From Lethocerus indicus (Eukaryota > Arthropoda > Insecta > Hemiptera > Belostomatidae): a stretch of DNA of 64,000 bases. Positions 36,480-49,121 of this stretch are shown one piece after another. Position 1 is the stretch's first letter; each line of letters starts with the position of its first letter. The notes below the pieces were generated by a model. It was not told the DNA's origin. It worked only from the letters and a program-made list of their open reading frames with translations, and ran no database searches. The position numbers were made by a program, and so were the translations under genes. Where the stretch lies: contig JACDQD010000103.1 of assembly GCA_019843655.1 (NCBI GenBank), positions 7,502,001 to 7,566,000 of the forward strand. Reading direction: 5' to 3'.

Positions 36480-38860
36480 TCGCCTTCCACTTCCAGAAGA
36501 AAACACCTCGGCTCCCATCTCCCTTCTATCGATCCACCAATATTTATAGCTCCCGGATACGAGAAGACCCGACCGCTAACCGAAATTAATACAGCCGACC
36601 CGAGTCCTGGTCAAGTTAAGGAATAGCCGTCTGACCCGTTGCTCAGAAAATCAAAACCCAATTTCAGATACACGAACATCAGAATGGGGCAGATTTTTTA
36701 TAAATGTTTATCCCGCAAAACAGTTTTGAATAGTCAATAATTTTATCGGGGATTAACAGAAATCGGTACTATGAAATTCATGACCTGTTCCTGTTTAAGT
36801 GTCGCCTTTACTTCTGCATATTTCGCTTTGTAAATTAATGTTAGTGTAATTTCAGGAAATTGGTGGGTATAATTTTCTCGGAGGACACCTCTTCTGTTGA
36901 GAATTGCTTTGTGACAAAAAAGTATGTAATGAAAAATAAGAAGGAGCCGAATGCAAACAGACGGCGCCTATGGTGAATCGCCCCTTCAACTCATGAAGGC
37001 AATTTATTTTCACAGCACTTTTTGCCTATTGCGGGCCTCATTTTCCGGGGAACAATATTGTTTTGTTAACTTTTTTTCTCTTGTTTCACTTGAAAATTGA
37101 CCAACCGTCCTTCGAGTAGTAATACTCTTTTTGGAGTGGAATTCAAATTTAAGTTCTCCAGTTGCCTGTTTAAGCTAGACGCAACGAATTAACCGCGGCC
37201 GGTGTCTTTGATGCATTTCCCTGCGATTAGGTATTCATAGGTTTTAAGCCAGGAGCTGGGACCTATTTCCTTGTAGACGGACTGAGTACGGAAAAATAAA
37301 TTAAACAGTTGCGAACTATTTATTTTCATTTCTGTGTATACAATATAACATACACATAAATTAGATAACAATAATCTAAAATTTATCGAATAGATTTTGA
37401 ATTTGGAATTATTCGTGGAATTTCATCAAAGATTATCATTTACCTTTTCCCCTTAAAAATTGATGTAATTGGGCTCATCACTTGTAGAGTTTACACAATG
37501 TATCGCCTTTTAAAATAGAGAATTGTGCGATTATTTTCGAACAACTCACAATAACGACGTATGCTTATTCTTTGTATGTCTGCAAATTTTAAGTTGTACG
37601 CATGTACATAGTTCTCGGTCGGATATTGTCGCGGCCCATCATCGGAAGTCCCCGAAACTCTGGGAATTGAACCAGGTTCATTAGCCACGGTCGGGTTCCC
37701 AACAAACCCCCATTGTTTACCACTCTAATGTTGGCCCTAGCCAAATATTCCTAGCCCTGTTTACCAACGCCGAGTTACGCCCGGGTTCCGGTTACGCGAG
37801 GGCAACACGCAGGCACTTCGTTCATTCAGAAGTTCCTTAAGACTAACGCTCTTCTCTAATTTATGAAGCATTTCCTATATTTTGTGTTACGTTGTGGGTA
37901 CGTACGTCTTGGCCCTCAAGACGGCCTAGAGATTATTTAACCCCAGATATACGTCAAAAGTGACATAATTTGGGTGGCTTCTTTGTCGAGAGAAACAAGC
38001 GATGTAAGAAAAACTTTCCAGAATTGTCCATAACTGTTGTTTGTTAAGTCTACAACAAATGAAAAAAATACGTTTTGGAAAGCGGTGAAGACGGGTCTAG
38101 AGTGAAAATATTGAAATGTATTAATAACGCGCATGAGTATGTACAAAGAAGCTTTTTTAATTAAGCTGCATCGTAAAAAAATTACACAGGCACATTTCTT
38201 CCCTACTAGCACTCAGTAACGCAATTATACGATTGAGTCACTGTTGTCAGTCGAGCTTTTCTTTCTCTGGCTTTATATCCGTGTCGGTTGACCAGAAATT
38301 GTATTTTAATTCCTATAAAAGTTGCCCCGCCCCCGCCACCCAAGGTGGCCGGGTTCAAACATCGAAGCCGAGAGTCGGGCTAATGATTATTCAATAGGAA
38401 GTAAATTCTGGCCCAGGGGGTAGAAGAGAGGGTTTCTAATTGGATTAAACCGTGGGCGAGCGGGGGCCCCTGAGGATATTCGGCCGGCAGAAATTTTCCA
38501 CCGAGACCCGTTCAATCAGTTTTTGGCCCCCGCCGTGTCTAATGCAGGCCTCCGCGATTTGGGAATCAAACAAATCCTCCTCTCCCCCGCCCCATCGCCC
38601 CTACGAGAGGATTAAATCCGCCTCCTCCCCGCTAATTCCTGATGAGTTTTTTTAAAGGTAAATATATACCTACCCCCTGCGGCAACTACCCCACCTCCTT
38701 TCTGCCTTCCTTTTATTGGCTGCCAGCGCCTGAAAATAGGATTTGAATTTATCTGACTCTGGCGCAGCAAAGGTAATTGGTTCGTCGAACCCAAGTTTAC
38801 CTGACCCTTCCTGTTTTTTCCATCTCGAGCTGATTGTTCGGCCCTGAGCATCTCGCCTCC
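36480..38860. other. Non-coding stretch, no gene seen
   Basis: No gene supported. It is AT-rich apart from a GC-rich patch at about 38320-38640. Apart from the tRNA-like B-box noted separately, nothing stands out. Confidence 0.55.
37661..37700 (-). other. tRNA-like B-box, possible SINE relic
   Basis: On the - strand there is GGTTCAATTCC, a full match to the polymerase III B-box GGTTCRANYCC, with a short CTGG/CCAG stem around it. Upstream on the same strand, TGGCTAATGAACC faintly resembles an A-box but lies too close (about 15 bases rather than 30-40). No cloverleaf can be drawn. A degenerate tRNA-derived SINE is possible; chance is about equally possible. Confidence 0.2.
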
Positions 38861-38931
38861 CAGCCGATCTAGCAAAAGACCAAACCAGTGAGAGAAAACG
38901 GAAGGACACGAAATTTACTGACGATACTTTC
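38861..38931 (+). repeat. Interspersed repeat, copy 1 (damaged core)
   Basis: CAGCCGATCTAGCAAAAGACCAAACCAG and the following GAGAGAAAACGG...ACACGAAAT tail align with the copies at 46684 and 51842. The GAAACCGG core is deleted here, so any ribozyme-like fold is lost. It ends shortly before an unrelated 15-bp inverted repeat at 38980. Confidence 0.65.
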
Positions 38932-38979
38932 AGTATATGACCTTTCAAAAGTATAATATTATTTTCCATTCTGGAAAAT

Positions 38980-39017
38980 CTAATATAAATATGGATGGTT
39001 CACCATATTTATATTAG
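38980..39017. repeat. Perfect 15-bp inverted repeat
   Basis: CTAATATAAATATGG (38980-38994) and CCATATTTATATTAG (39003-39017) are exact reverse complements with an 8-base spacer, ATGGTTCA. It is AT-rich but long and perfect for chance. No further pairing extends outward, so it is too short for a typical microRNA precursor. It may be a relic of a small inverted-repeat element or a dimeric binding site. Confidence 0.7.
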
Positions 39018-41080
39018 CGAGGTTCTATGTCCATTTGGTCCGAGACTAATGAGGCGCATCCCGTCTGCACTTGCTGACACCGCACCGGCTTCACCGCGTC
39101 GAGAACCGGCTTAATAATCGGATTTTTGGAATACTATTTTAGAAGAGGTCCCCGAATAATCCGTGCGCTGAACTGAAAATAATATGGAGCCCGAATTCAA
39201 TTCCGCTTGTCCCCCGCTCACAACCCCCCTCGGTGGCGGCTACATCTGTAACAGTTGGTACAAAGCGGGCCTAATCCAGCATTGTCGCCGGGCCCAAGGA
39301 GGAGTATGATAAATATTGATAGATGGAGGGAATCCAGTGGCCCTTTCCGCCGCTCATGTTTATTCATTCGAGTGGGGTGAGTGAACCACCCTCGTATTCC
39401 GTCTTCTGGCATCCACGCACCTGTTGGCTCTTACAGCTAGCCCAGCCAGGAATAGTGTCTCGGGTCCATTTGAGGCCCGACTCGCATCAAACGTGGGCTA
39501 TTCACTGAACCGACCACACAATACAAAAATGCATACACAAGGCACAGACAAGGAAAACCCCTTTACAGGGTACAGTGTCCCTGAGAATGTTTCTGAGCAA
39601 GATGAGAAAAAACATAAGCTGCTTCATGATGGCAGCCAGTTGCGCACCTATTACAACTAAACAAAACCGTACTTGGGAAAATATAATAACGTAAACGTGC
39701 ATAATGCGCTAGTATTTATTGGAACTTATTGTGGCATAATGGAATTTATCATTAAATCCAAAAGTTGGACCCCTTCGTCCTGATACACTTTCTTTATTCT
39801 GTGTTCCTTTTTGTATTTGTTTCTTATAATGGCAACGTTAACGATAATCGTCTACCACTCTCACTACGCTAATACCTTGACGACGATATTGCCAGCCAAT
39901 AATTTGCCCCAAATGCTTGGAAACATTTTGCAAAATAGATTTCCCAACATGGACTTCGGATCACCCATCATTAACGCATCATTCTTAAATATTTAAGGCG
40001 TTTTTACCCCAGTGTTTGCGTTCCCTCCATCCCGTGTATATGGCGAGCCGAGGTAATTACTAAGTCTGTGTTTTTGCTCCTCAACCCGACTTCAAACCGC
40101 ATTAATTGACCGAGAGGTAGCGGTGGAATGGGAGGGGGTTGTCCCTTTATTTTAATTGAATTTATCGATTTATTAATTAAATTGGAGTTTATGCCGCTAA
40201 TTGGAATCTGTTTGATGGCCTCTCCAACAGTTTTATGACGCCACTCGCCGCCCTCAATTAAGTCAATTAAGTCGGGATTTTGATGCGCCACTGTAAAGCT
40301 TTTGAATTTGAAACGGTCTCAGCTAATAATGTCGTCTAATATTAATAATGCGCGTTCGGGTCCCTTACCGTAGCGCCGGTCGAGCGGTTATTATGTCAGC
40401 TGAACTGGACATCCGTTACAAGGAATAAGTTAATATAGTATGCAATATCTGATAAATAATAATAGTATAATAAATCATAGACCCTACCTATCTTACCATT
40501 ATGGTTATCAAAAACAGCTATAATTTTTCTCTTATTAGTAACTTGTTACAGCTCAAAATGGAATTTAAAATTCCGTTTTTATTGATTTTCTTTCCAAAGT
40601 TCGTACCTAACATACCTCCTAATCAAACTACGAAAGAAGAGTATTTATTCGACGAAGAATTTGAGCTTGTTCTTGATAGGGCGCGTGTGGGAAGTTAAAA
40701 TTGAAGAATGCATAAGGGGTGTAAGGGGGCCTCCGCGGGCCGGTTATTAATGCACGGGGTTCGGCCCCTGATTACTCGGGCCCGAAAAAGAACAACCCCC
40801 TGGGCCTTGTGCATATTGCATTAAGTCGCCGCCTCCGAATTATGCAACGGTTCTCTTGGCTCCCTGTTGACTCTAATCATCCTCCCCCCCCCCGTCCGTC
40901 TCCCCTTCAAAGGGAGCGCAGTTTTCTACTCGCTCGCTCCCGACAAATGGGATTATGCCGTCCCCGGAGTTAATTTTATGCGCTATATGCCGTGTAGGCT
41001 CGAATTGTGAATATATCGTGAAAAAAAGATACAAAACGTTTTCGATCTTCTGTTTCCTCTAACTGGGTTGGCCTATTACT
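39018..41080. other. Non-coding stretch, no gene seen
   Basis: No gene supported. A short hydrophilic ORF segment near 39532-39660 (ending in a stop at 39658-39660) reads plausibly as peptide but has no acceptor site, homolog or start context I can support. GC-rich patches occur at about 39050-39110 and 40700-40940, the latter with a 10-C run at 40884-40893. Confidence 0.5.
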
Positions 41081-41110
41081 CTAGACCGGTTTCGGCTCTC
41101 TTGTCAGTAT
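41081..41110 (-). repeat. Interspersed repeat, copy 4 (core only, - strand)
   Basis: On the - strand, TACTGACAAGAG then AGCCGAAACCGGTCTAG match the core of the copy at 51831-51866, with a 4-5 base deletion in the middle. The downstream AAAAGACC tail is not kept. It is the only copy in the opposite orientation. Confidence 0.5.
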
Positions 41111-41433
41111 TTACACTGGGGCATTTATATTGGCGAATATATTGGGCGTGGTATATTGGTTGCCTGTGAGAATTCTGTCTGAACTATCACCACTTCCACT
41201 GTGGAGCTAAATTTATAGAATTTAATTAAATCGGATGAATGCGAACGTTTTTAAAAATCTGATTTATTGTACAACGCAATTACAAATGAAATAACAATGC
41301 GTAAATGGAAGCCTGGAGATTGACTACGCCTCGAGCCCTGGCTCGGCTTATATCAACCTACTGGGCAATAGGACGATGGGATCTAAAGGGGTATATACAA
41401 TAATATTTACTCCGTTTACCTGCCAATTCCTAA

Positions 41434-41435
<2 letters not shown>

Positions 41436-41502
<67 letters not shown>
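41436..41502. repeat. (TA)n microsatellite, about 33 units
   Basis: The longest (TA)n tract in the window, uninterrupted. The Ile-Tyr ORF across it is a repeat translation. Confidence 0.95.
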
Positions 41503-41506
<4 letters not shown>

Positions 41507-42867
41507 TATAGAGAGTACATCTGAACTATTTCTAAAGAGATGGATGTTCACGACCGAGAACAGGTGGAAGCACCGCCAGAGATCGAAGCCGCCAGATTAG
41601 CGGGAAATGAATATACCGATTGCCGATGCGAAGTTGGGCGAGCGTGAATATTTTTGAGGCGGTTTTTTGACATCTTTCGCTAATGGAATGTTGGTGGCGC
41701 GAAAATGAAATTGGAGCAACTTGGTAACGTCAATTAACGACATAAGTCAGCAATAGGTTTCAAACCACTGTAAATTCTTTTTATACCTATGTAAATGTTC
41801 ACTTTAGTACGGTTGTTCACGGGCAAAGTTTGAGTTTCAATGCGAATACTCTGGCAGTCTGTTATCTAGATTTAGGCGTGGAGTTACCCCATGGGCTAGA
41901 ATCAGACAGTGAGTGTAAGAAATGAAAATGCGGAAGGGTCGACCGCCGATGTTAAATAACTCTGTCCTAAAAGATGTCCCGTATCGGCAACCGTTGTCGA
42001 AGTGATCACCTGTTGCTGCGGCGCTCCACTCCCATTTATTTATCTCCGCTTTCGATTCCACCCTTTACCGCACAAAAGTAACTATCTGACACTCGATTTC
42101 GAAAAGACCGATAAGTCCCTTTAGGTACAGATCCGGTCGTGACGCGACCTATAGATAACGTTTCCGTCTTTTACCAATTTACCAGAACGATCGTTAAACA
42201 TCTTCACGTCGCTGTCTAATTAGTTTGAAACAGTTTGAAATTTTAAAAATTTGCGTTTAAGATGGTAACGCTACACTTACGAAAATATACTTAACCTGCT
42301 GTATAATTAACTGCAGGCTGTAATCAAATGATGTTACAGAAGAAAATTTCTATCACCAAAGAATTTACCCTTGAGCTTAATTAATATTAAAATTGGTTCT
42401 CAAGCCCGGTAGGCGAAAGGTAAGCATCTTATTGTACGGCAATTATTCAGTCGATACGATTTCGAGCGGTTTGGAGCGTTCACAACAAGTTGGACTTCAA
42501 CGCATCACGCGATCCATCGCCGCCTAAGCCCTGTCTTGAATCTTTAACCGGGTATAACTACCGGCGTTCCGCTATTAGAGCCCTCCCTTCCTGAATTATT
42601 CTCGAATGAATTTTATTTAACATCAATGTCAATTTGTGGAAGCATCATTTTATTGCTATAAACCTGTTTGATAGTAATCCTATAACACAGTACTTAAGCT
42701 TCTTGTAGTTTTACGGCAGGGGCTACTCAACCTGTACGGAACACTTCAACAGGGAAGTTAGTAAATAGGATCTTCGTGGGCGTGGACCGGACCCAAAATA
42801 AACAGGACGCTTTTACAACACTTGAAACTGCACAGTAAACTCTGCACAATCGGTAGTAAACATTTCC

Positions 42868-42890
42868 CCAATTGTTTTGATAACAATTGG
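42868..42890. promoter_or_regulatory. Inverted pair of SOX-type sites
   Basis: CCAATTGTT (42868-42876) and AACAATTGG (42882-42890) form perfect 9-bp inverted arms with a 5-base spacer, TTGAT. Each arm carries an ATTGTT/AACAAT core, the established recognition core of SOX HMG-box factors. Just downstream, GATTATTGATTGGCC adds another ATTG core and a PBX-like TGATTG. Inverted SOX sites at short spacing can bind SOX dimers. Occupancy is inference. Confidence 0.4.
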
Positions 42891-45800
42891 TAACGATTAT
42901 TGATTGGCCACCGCAGTAACATTCAGGATGTTATGATTCGTTTTGCCCAAAGTTTAAGTATAATTTTAAAAGGCTTAACTATAGCTTAAAGCGAACGAAA
43001 GATAGTCTCTCTCCAGTGAACTAAATCTTTATTATATTAATTTTCCTTTGAAAGATGTGCACTTTGGCCTCAGATTGTTAGCATTAGAGCGATAAGACCA
43101 ACTATAGTGAACAAATATCCAGCAAAATACTTAAATCCTAAAAACCTAATAGTGACTATATTTTCTAGTCAATCGGAGTGACTGGTCTCTTTGGAAGTAG
43201 TAAACCTTGTTCTGTACAACTTTTTTTTTGATAGATGAGCGAATTTCGAGTGTTCGAGGAATTTAATTAAAAAAGTGTCGCTCCCTCTTTAATGTAGGTC
43301 ACAAAAGGATCTTTTCCTGGATATGTATGCCAGAAAGATTTCTTGATTTTGCGTTGGCCCGAGGGATACATTTGGGGCATGCATTTGGGAAGTTTGGGGG
43401 TGCGCATTAGATTGTGTATGGCCGGCGTTAGACACTGTCCGCGTTACCACGTGACCGATCCCAGGGCTAAATAAATGTCAAACTGATTGGTGCCCTTAGT
43501 TGCCCCATTCGGAAACCGACAACGAGCTGACCGGCCCTGACACGACTATATTTCACCGGTTAACGTCCCCCTCCCTCAGTGACCTCAGGTGTTCATCGGA
43601 GTGAATTAATCCACGGGGGTAATTGTTTCTAACGATTGGGCAGTATTCAGAACTCATAAAACGGACCTTAAAAACCCTCAATACTCATTTGTTTCGAGCC
43701 ACTTCCACAGCGGCCGCACGGCAGGAGCCAGGACCTCTTGAAACCTCAACAACGACTCCGCTCAAGAACGAATTTTCTTGGCCGATTAACCCTGAGGAAC
43801 GTAAGGTCACGTGAAATCAAAATATAAAACGGGAGCACTCGATTAAGACGATTTAATTAACGAAATATGATTGTGAATTCATCCTGCAAGTTGAATGCCA
43901 AAAAACCTATATGGGGCTACCCGTCCACGCTGCCTCGATGCTGTTACTTTTTACTTGGATGTTACTACTTTGGTCGCACTTTTTAATATGTCGACTCCTT
44001 GTACGGTTGCGTACAACCGGCGACGGCCAGAAGCCAAACTGCTATTCCGTGAGAAAAGGGAAGAAAATCGAAAGAAGTCGCCAAAAGGCCAAGAAGGGTT
44101 GGGAAAAACCCCCAAGGGGTCGAAACACGCCGGGAGGGGGTGCCGAATAATTTTTATTTTTTAAATAATTTCATCACTTCGTCCTATCCCTATTATAATC
44201 TCTGTCTCGGCCTACGTTCAATTGTCCCTACCGTTAAGGGTTCGCATTCAACCGTCTCCTAGACCGTTCACGAATAATCAATTATCCTTTGGGGAGACCA
44301 CTTCCCTTTGACCGTTATCGGTACCGCCGGTCTCCTCAAAACAGTCGAGAGTTCCCGGCCCCCACAACTTCCCTCAACATATCTCCGACATCTCCCCTCT
44401 TGTCCGACCCAGTCATCACTGCCCATAGTACGGGCCCTGAATAGGAAGTGCGCCTGTTAATCCGCATTACCCCAAAGAGAACAGCAGTACAATTAAATTG
44501 TTCGTTTTAAATCCGAGCGTTTTAGTTTTGGTCGCTAATTAAGTCGACATTAAGTCGATGACGCTGCACATACCGATTATAACGGAGGATGATACAGGAA
44601 CGACTTTTAATTAGTCGAAACGAAATAGCGATAATATTAATGATAAATCGGAATAAAGTTGTGCCAAAATCAAGCGCTAGATGTCTTCTTCGATATCGTA
44701 TAATAATTTGTCCTATAATAAAATGTTATCGATGTATTCGTAGAACATGAGTTATTATTTTGGTGGTTACATTTATTATAGTATGGAATCGTCGTTAACG
44801 CCTTGTTAAACTTCAATTTTATATTAATGAAATTCAAGTGAAGGCGTCGCGAATCCAAAACTGGTCTGACGATGATAAGTCGCTGTAAGTCGGCTGTCGA
44901 CTGTAAGTAGGGCCTGAATCTCGCTGTCCCTCAGTTGGAAGCATATAACCCCACGGATGTTAATGAGCCCCATTCCACCGGAGTACGCCATGACTTACGA
45001 TATTTGGAGGGGTGTATTTAAGGTATGTGCAAACTTACCCTCGGCATTAATAAAGTGGGCCTTTTATCACCGCATTTCCTCCCCCTCTTATGCTAACGAG
45101 GAGCCGGAAGAACACGTCCCTCGGCCCCGCTCGCAATTGCGTAGCCCACAACTTTACACGAGCCAAGGGGCACCATGGCAAATTTCGCAGGCTCAAGGCA
45201 CACGCTCAATTGTTGTTTCTTATTTCGTATTATTCGCCCTAAGGCAATAATTCCTGCACAAGAAGCAAGAACACATTTTTATTTTTAAATCGTTGCGCAG
45301 TGTATTTCTCATACAGCTCGTTGGGTCCTCATCTAAAAGGCTTTATGCTTCTCACCATTGTCAGAATCTTTCCGTATTGTAATATAGTGAGTCACGACGT
45401 TTCGAACAATCGCCGGCCTACATTTATCTCCCGCGCATTTTAAATATGAAGTCGAAAAGGGAGACGAAATCAGAAGAGCCAAATTAACGCGTCCGGAGAA
45501 AGAAAGAGTTAAATTCTCTCGCGGATACGGAGTAACCGGGACCTTATATAACAAGGTCCCACGAGTAAGATCTTACATGAAACATTAGCTTTGGCATTTT
45601 AATAAACTGTCGTAAGGCGGCGGACCTTGGAGGCCTCATTACGGCCGGGAGCAAAAAATATTGTGGTGTAGGAAAGGAGTCCGGGAAGGCCGGAAGTTTT
45701 AATTGCACAAAGAGAATACACAAACAATAAGGGAAAAGAGGGAGGGAGAGATGCGGAAGGGCTAGGACAGGAGGGTGAGCGGCCCTTAGTCACCGGGACC

Positions 45801-46140
45801 GGACTCTTAAATATTTTACGAGCGTCAAACAATTAAATAAACCCTCCCCGGCCGAGTAAATTATGGCGAAGGCCTCAATAATGTATGCCGCTCCGCAACC
45901 CTTTTCACCCTCCCTCCCACCCTTTGTCTATCCCACTTCTTCACCCTCATCCCTTTCCCCGTTTCTTTCTTTTTCAATTATTCCGCCGGCTCTAAATTCC
46001 TTCAGAAAAAAAAGGAGAGAAGGGTCCGGGTCCCTGAAGGAGGGAGGCAAATCCGCATTACCGGAATAATTCCTTAGGTCGGGTTGGATTGTCGACGGCC
46101 GGTGAGCGGGGTGGGGAGGGGCGAAAGAGCGACGATTAGA

Positions 46141-46172
46141 GAGAAGGAGAGAGAGAGAGAGAGAAAAAAGAG
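46141..46172. repeat. (GA)n microsatellite
   Basis: GA-rich run with A and G interruptions, continuing as AAAAAAGAGAGAAAA. Confidence 0.85.
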
Positions 46173-46631
46173 AGAAAAGGGCCTATTATTGTGGCGGTGT
46201 TTACCTTTCCCTTAGAGGGCCATATTCTCTTCTACGGACCGCCATCGATCTGACCTCGGTATACCTGCCCATTGCGTCATCCACTCCTACACTCTAACCC
46301 ATAAGGGTCCTTCTAGTAATTCATTATCTTTTTATCTATTACTCCATCAATTTCAAGATTTAATAGAAGTTTGTAGCCAACGTCTAGATGCCTGGAGTTT
46401 GTAGAGGTCGAGTAGTTTATCCAAAAAAATTATTTAAATTTATCTAAAACACTCCCGTAGATTTCGGTTAAAGAGAAAATACATTGTTTTCTGTGTTGGG
46501 AGGGATTTTCTTAAGCGGCTAAAACAGGATTTCCAAAATATCAAAGCAAGTACAGGACGTACATATACATGACAAATCAGACAACCACCACAGTATGAGT
46601 GAAGTATGTGACACTTGAAGTATGTAAACAG

Positions 46632-46760
46632 GATGCCTACAAGCATCCCATGCACCAAAGAAACTCAAATTTCTACTCGATTGGCCAGCAGCCGAAACCG
46701 GTCTAGCTAAAGACCAAAGCAGCGCGAGGAGATAGAAGAACACGAAATGTACAGTATTCC
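46632..46760 (+). repeat. Interspersed repeat, copy 2
   Basis: Aligns with the copy at 51789-51912 over most of its length. A left hairpin-like piece (GGATGCCTACAAGCATCC) matches GGATGCCCAAAAAACATCC there. The core AGCAGCCGAAACCGGTCTAGC is followed by TAAAGACCAAAGCAGCGCGAGGAG. The conserved order hairpin, core, AAAGACC tail and GAGGAGA...CACGAA end defines a family of at least 125 bp. The CTGANGA part of the core has degraded to CTCGATT. No RT or transposase ORF is nearby. Confidence 0.7.
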
Positions 46761-49121
46761 AACCCCTCGCAGACTACCAAATAAGTGTAGGTGCGTTATT
46801 TTTGTATGTCCTGATCTTAGTCTGTTTAGGGTGACATCTCGGTGTTCTTTTTAAATTACTGATACATACGGCGAAAGAAGACGGCAACAATTTGTAAAAT
46901 TCAATCGTCTCTTCCTGCCTAGCAGCCAGGCAGGGGCGGCGAACAGTTCCCAATGACTGACGTCTTGGAATCGATCAAATAATTACAGGTTTGCCACTAA
47001 CCGGAGCCCCAACCGGACATTATCTCAACAACGCTCGGCGAAATTACATTCTATTAAACAGCCGGCGGCCTTTTTCCAATTGGGTTTAATTGATATTGTA
47101 ACGGCGTCGGATACGCGCTGGTGTCGGTTGCACTAATGTTGCGCCAGAAATACCGTACAATTTTCATGAGATCTGTTCCGCGACGGGTTTTATAATTTAT
47201 TGAAACCAATTGAATTCCGTCTAAAAACAGACGATTAAATGTGTCCGAGTGACTAAATGTGTGGGAGTTAAAGCAGTCCGTATGTTCCGGGTATTGAGAT
47301 CGTCTAAAACACAGGCATGAGTTCGTCTAAAAAGCTCTACGCGAATAATAACCTAGTTTAAAAATAATGAATACAATATATAATATTACGAAAATATAAT
47401 ATCGTGATTATCCTGCTTGTTGCTGAAGAGTGTTAATATATGTCGCATCTTCAACCTCTGCATTAGGCTTTGTGATGCGAGCGATGCATATCTGGGAGGA
47501 GAAAGAAACACACAAAATCTACGTTATTTGTCGTCCTATCCCACCAATCGAGAGAGTAGAAACACGACTCGGCCATGAAATCATTCGTACCCCCCCCCCA
47601 GTGACAAAACCAATGCTCCGCTGACCGGAAGCGGTTCGGCGATTATATTTCCGCGCAAATAAAATATATACGACCCATTTATACCCGCGTAGCGCTCCAC
47701 AGAATGCCTTTCATGACGACTCATTGACGTTTAATCTACGAGGATGCACGCCCGTTCCAATTGGACGATCCCGTCGCATACACAACAAATCTGCACCGCG
47801 TAGCCTCCCCTCTCGCTGTTTTATACCGTTTTTGTTCCCCTTTTAACATAGACTATAAACAGAGGGATTAAACCGCGCCACTGAGCCTTCCCCTCGATCA
47901 TTTTCGTGCCCGTAAACACATATTTGAACTCGGTTTTCGAACGAGCGGTTCGCAAAAAAAAAGAGTCGGCGGATGGAAATTACGGAAAAGACCGAAACCG
48001 GTGAAATCAAAGAGGTGAAAAATAAACATTTGACACGCGGGAAATATTAGTTAATCAATCGTGCCATTTCCCGTCCCCTCTCGCCTGCCCGGTTTTAGGC
48101 CGGTTAGTTAGATTTACAATCGTATCACTGTCACTGCACAATAGTTCGGCCCAGTTTAGGAGTCTGAAGCCGGTTAATATCAAACGTAACGCAACGTATT
48201 CCGGTATGACCGATTTGACACAAAAACATAAGAAATAATGAAATGAAATACGGAAGCTCGAAAAGTACATATTTTTTAAACCAATGTTCGGCGCATTCGG
48301 CAGTAATATTATACTGGTTCTAGAAATACGAGCGGAAAACGATCATGGCGTAGTGCGCGGTCGGCATCGTATTTTTACAGCCGGGAAAAATCAAACCCTC
48401 GGCAGTTGTTTCGGCGGCAATTGTTTATCGTGTGGCGGAATTTAACGCTGAAGCGGAACGGACGCGGGCCCCAATGAAGTTTACACTGTATATATTAAAT
48501 GACGGTCGAGTGCAACACGGTCGCAGAGATTATAATGACAGCCGAGCGGCTTTTATTTGTCGGCCGGAATCCAAGTGCGGACGGAAAGCGACAGTTTTTA
48601 GATTTTAGAGCGGTCTAAAAAATAGTAGTCCTACATTAATCGGTTATCGGTTTCATCGGTGGGGTCATTTCTAGGAGGGAAGACACAATGTTATTCCCCC
48701 CGGGGGCCACGAAGCCGGCGATCAGCATATTTCTCCGGGGGACGGGCCTAATAAATAAGGGAGTGAATAGAAGCGTGCCTCGCTTCGCCGACCGTAAATA
48801 TTTCCCGCGGTGTCGGGGACCTCGGAGGGGGAGCGCCAACCCAGCGATTCCGTAAATCTGTACCGGTCTAGGGGAGGTGCGAGGCGCTGAGCGATGTCGG
48901 CCGCTCACGCGATACCTCCCCCCCCCGCCCCATCCTCACCACGGACTCCGCCAACCCGGGGATGACCCTTATCACGCCACGTCGGCCTTTTCAATCGCCC
49001 GACGACTGCTACCGAGTTGACAAACACGCGATCGACCCTCCCTCGCTTCCGCCGTAAATGAAAGGCGGCCACTGTAAATGCTACGCGGTGCCCCTAATCC
49101 TGGATGCTAGACAAGATACGG
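46761..49121. other. Non-coding stretch, GC-rich to the right
   Basis: No gene supported. From about 46990-47130, and again from 47640 to 49060, the sequence is rich in CpG and in GCCGG/CAATT-type mixtures typical of regulatory DNA, with G- and C-runs (47590-47599, 48918-48926). A small hairpin (TTTTTAGA at 48595, TCTAAAAA at 48614) is present. ORFs here overlap in several frames and look like composition effects. Confidence 0.5.

Larger units (their letters stand above)
41503..46631. other. Non-coding stretch, no gene seen
   Basis: No gene supported in about 5 kb. GC-rich patches (43360-43600, 44030-44150, 45590-46140) alternate with AT-rich DNA. Overlapping ORFs at 43895-44164 are composition artefacts. 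It holds a SOX-like dyad at 42868-42890 and a GA run at 46141-46164, both listed separately. Confidence 0.55.

Noticed and set aside
39532..39660. Lys/Glu-rich ORF tail that could be a terminal exon
   Set aside because: No credible acceptor site upstream and no polyadenylation context that I can support.
41376..41600. Ile-Tyr repeat ORF (similar cases at 50440, 51046, 53224)
   Set aside because: Translations of (TA)n tracts.
47985..48010. Possible fifth copy of the repeat core (GACCGAAACCGGTG)
   Set aside because: Only 11 bases match and neither the stem I partner nor the AAAAGACC tail is present.
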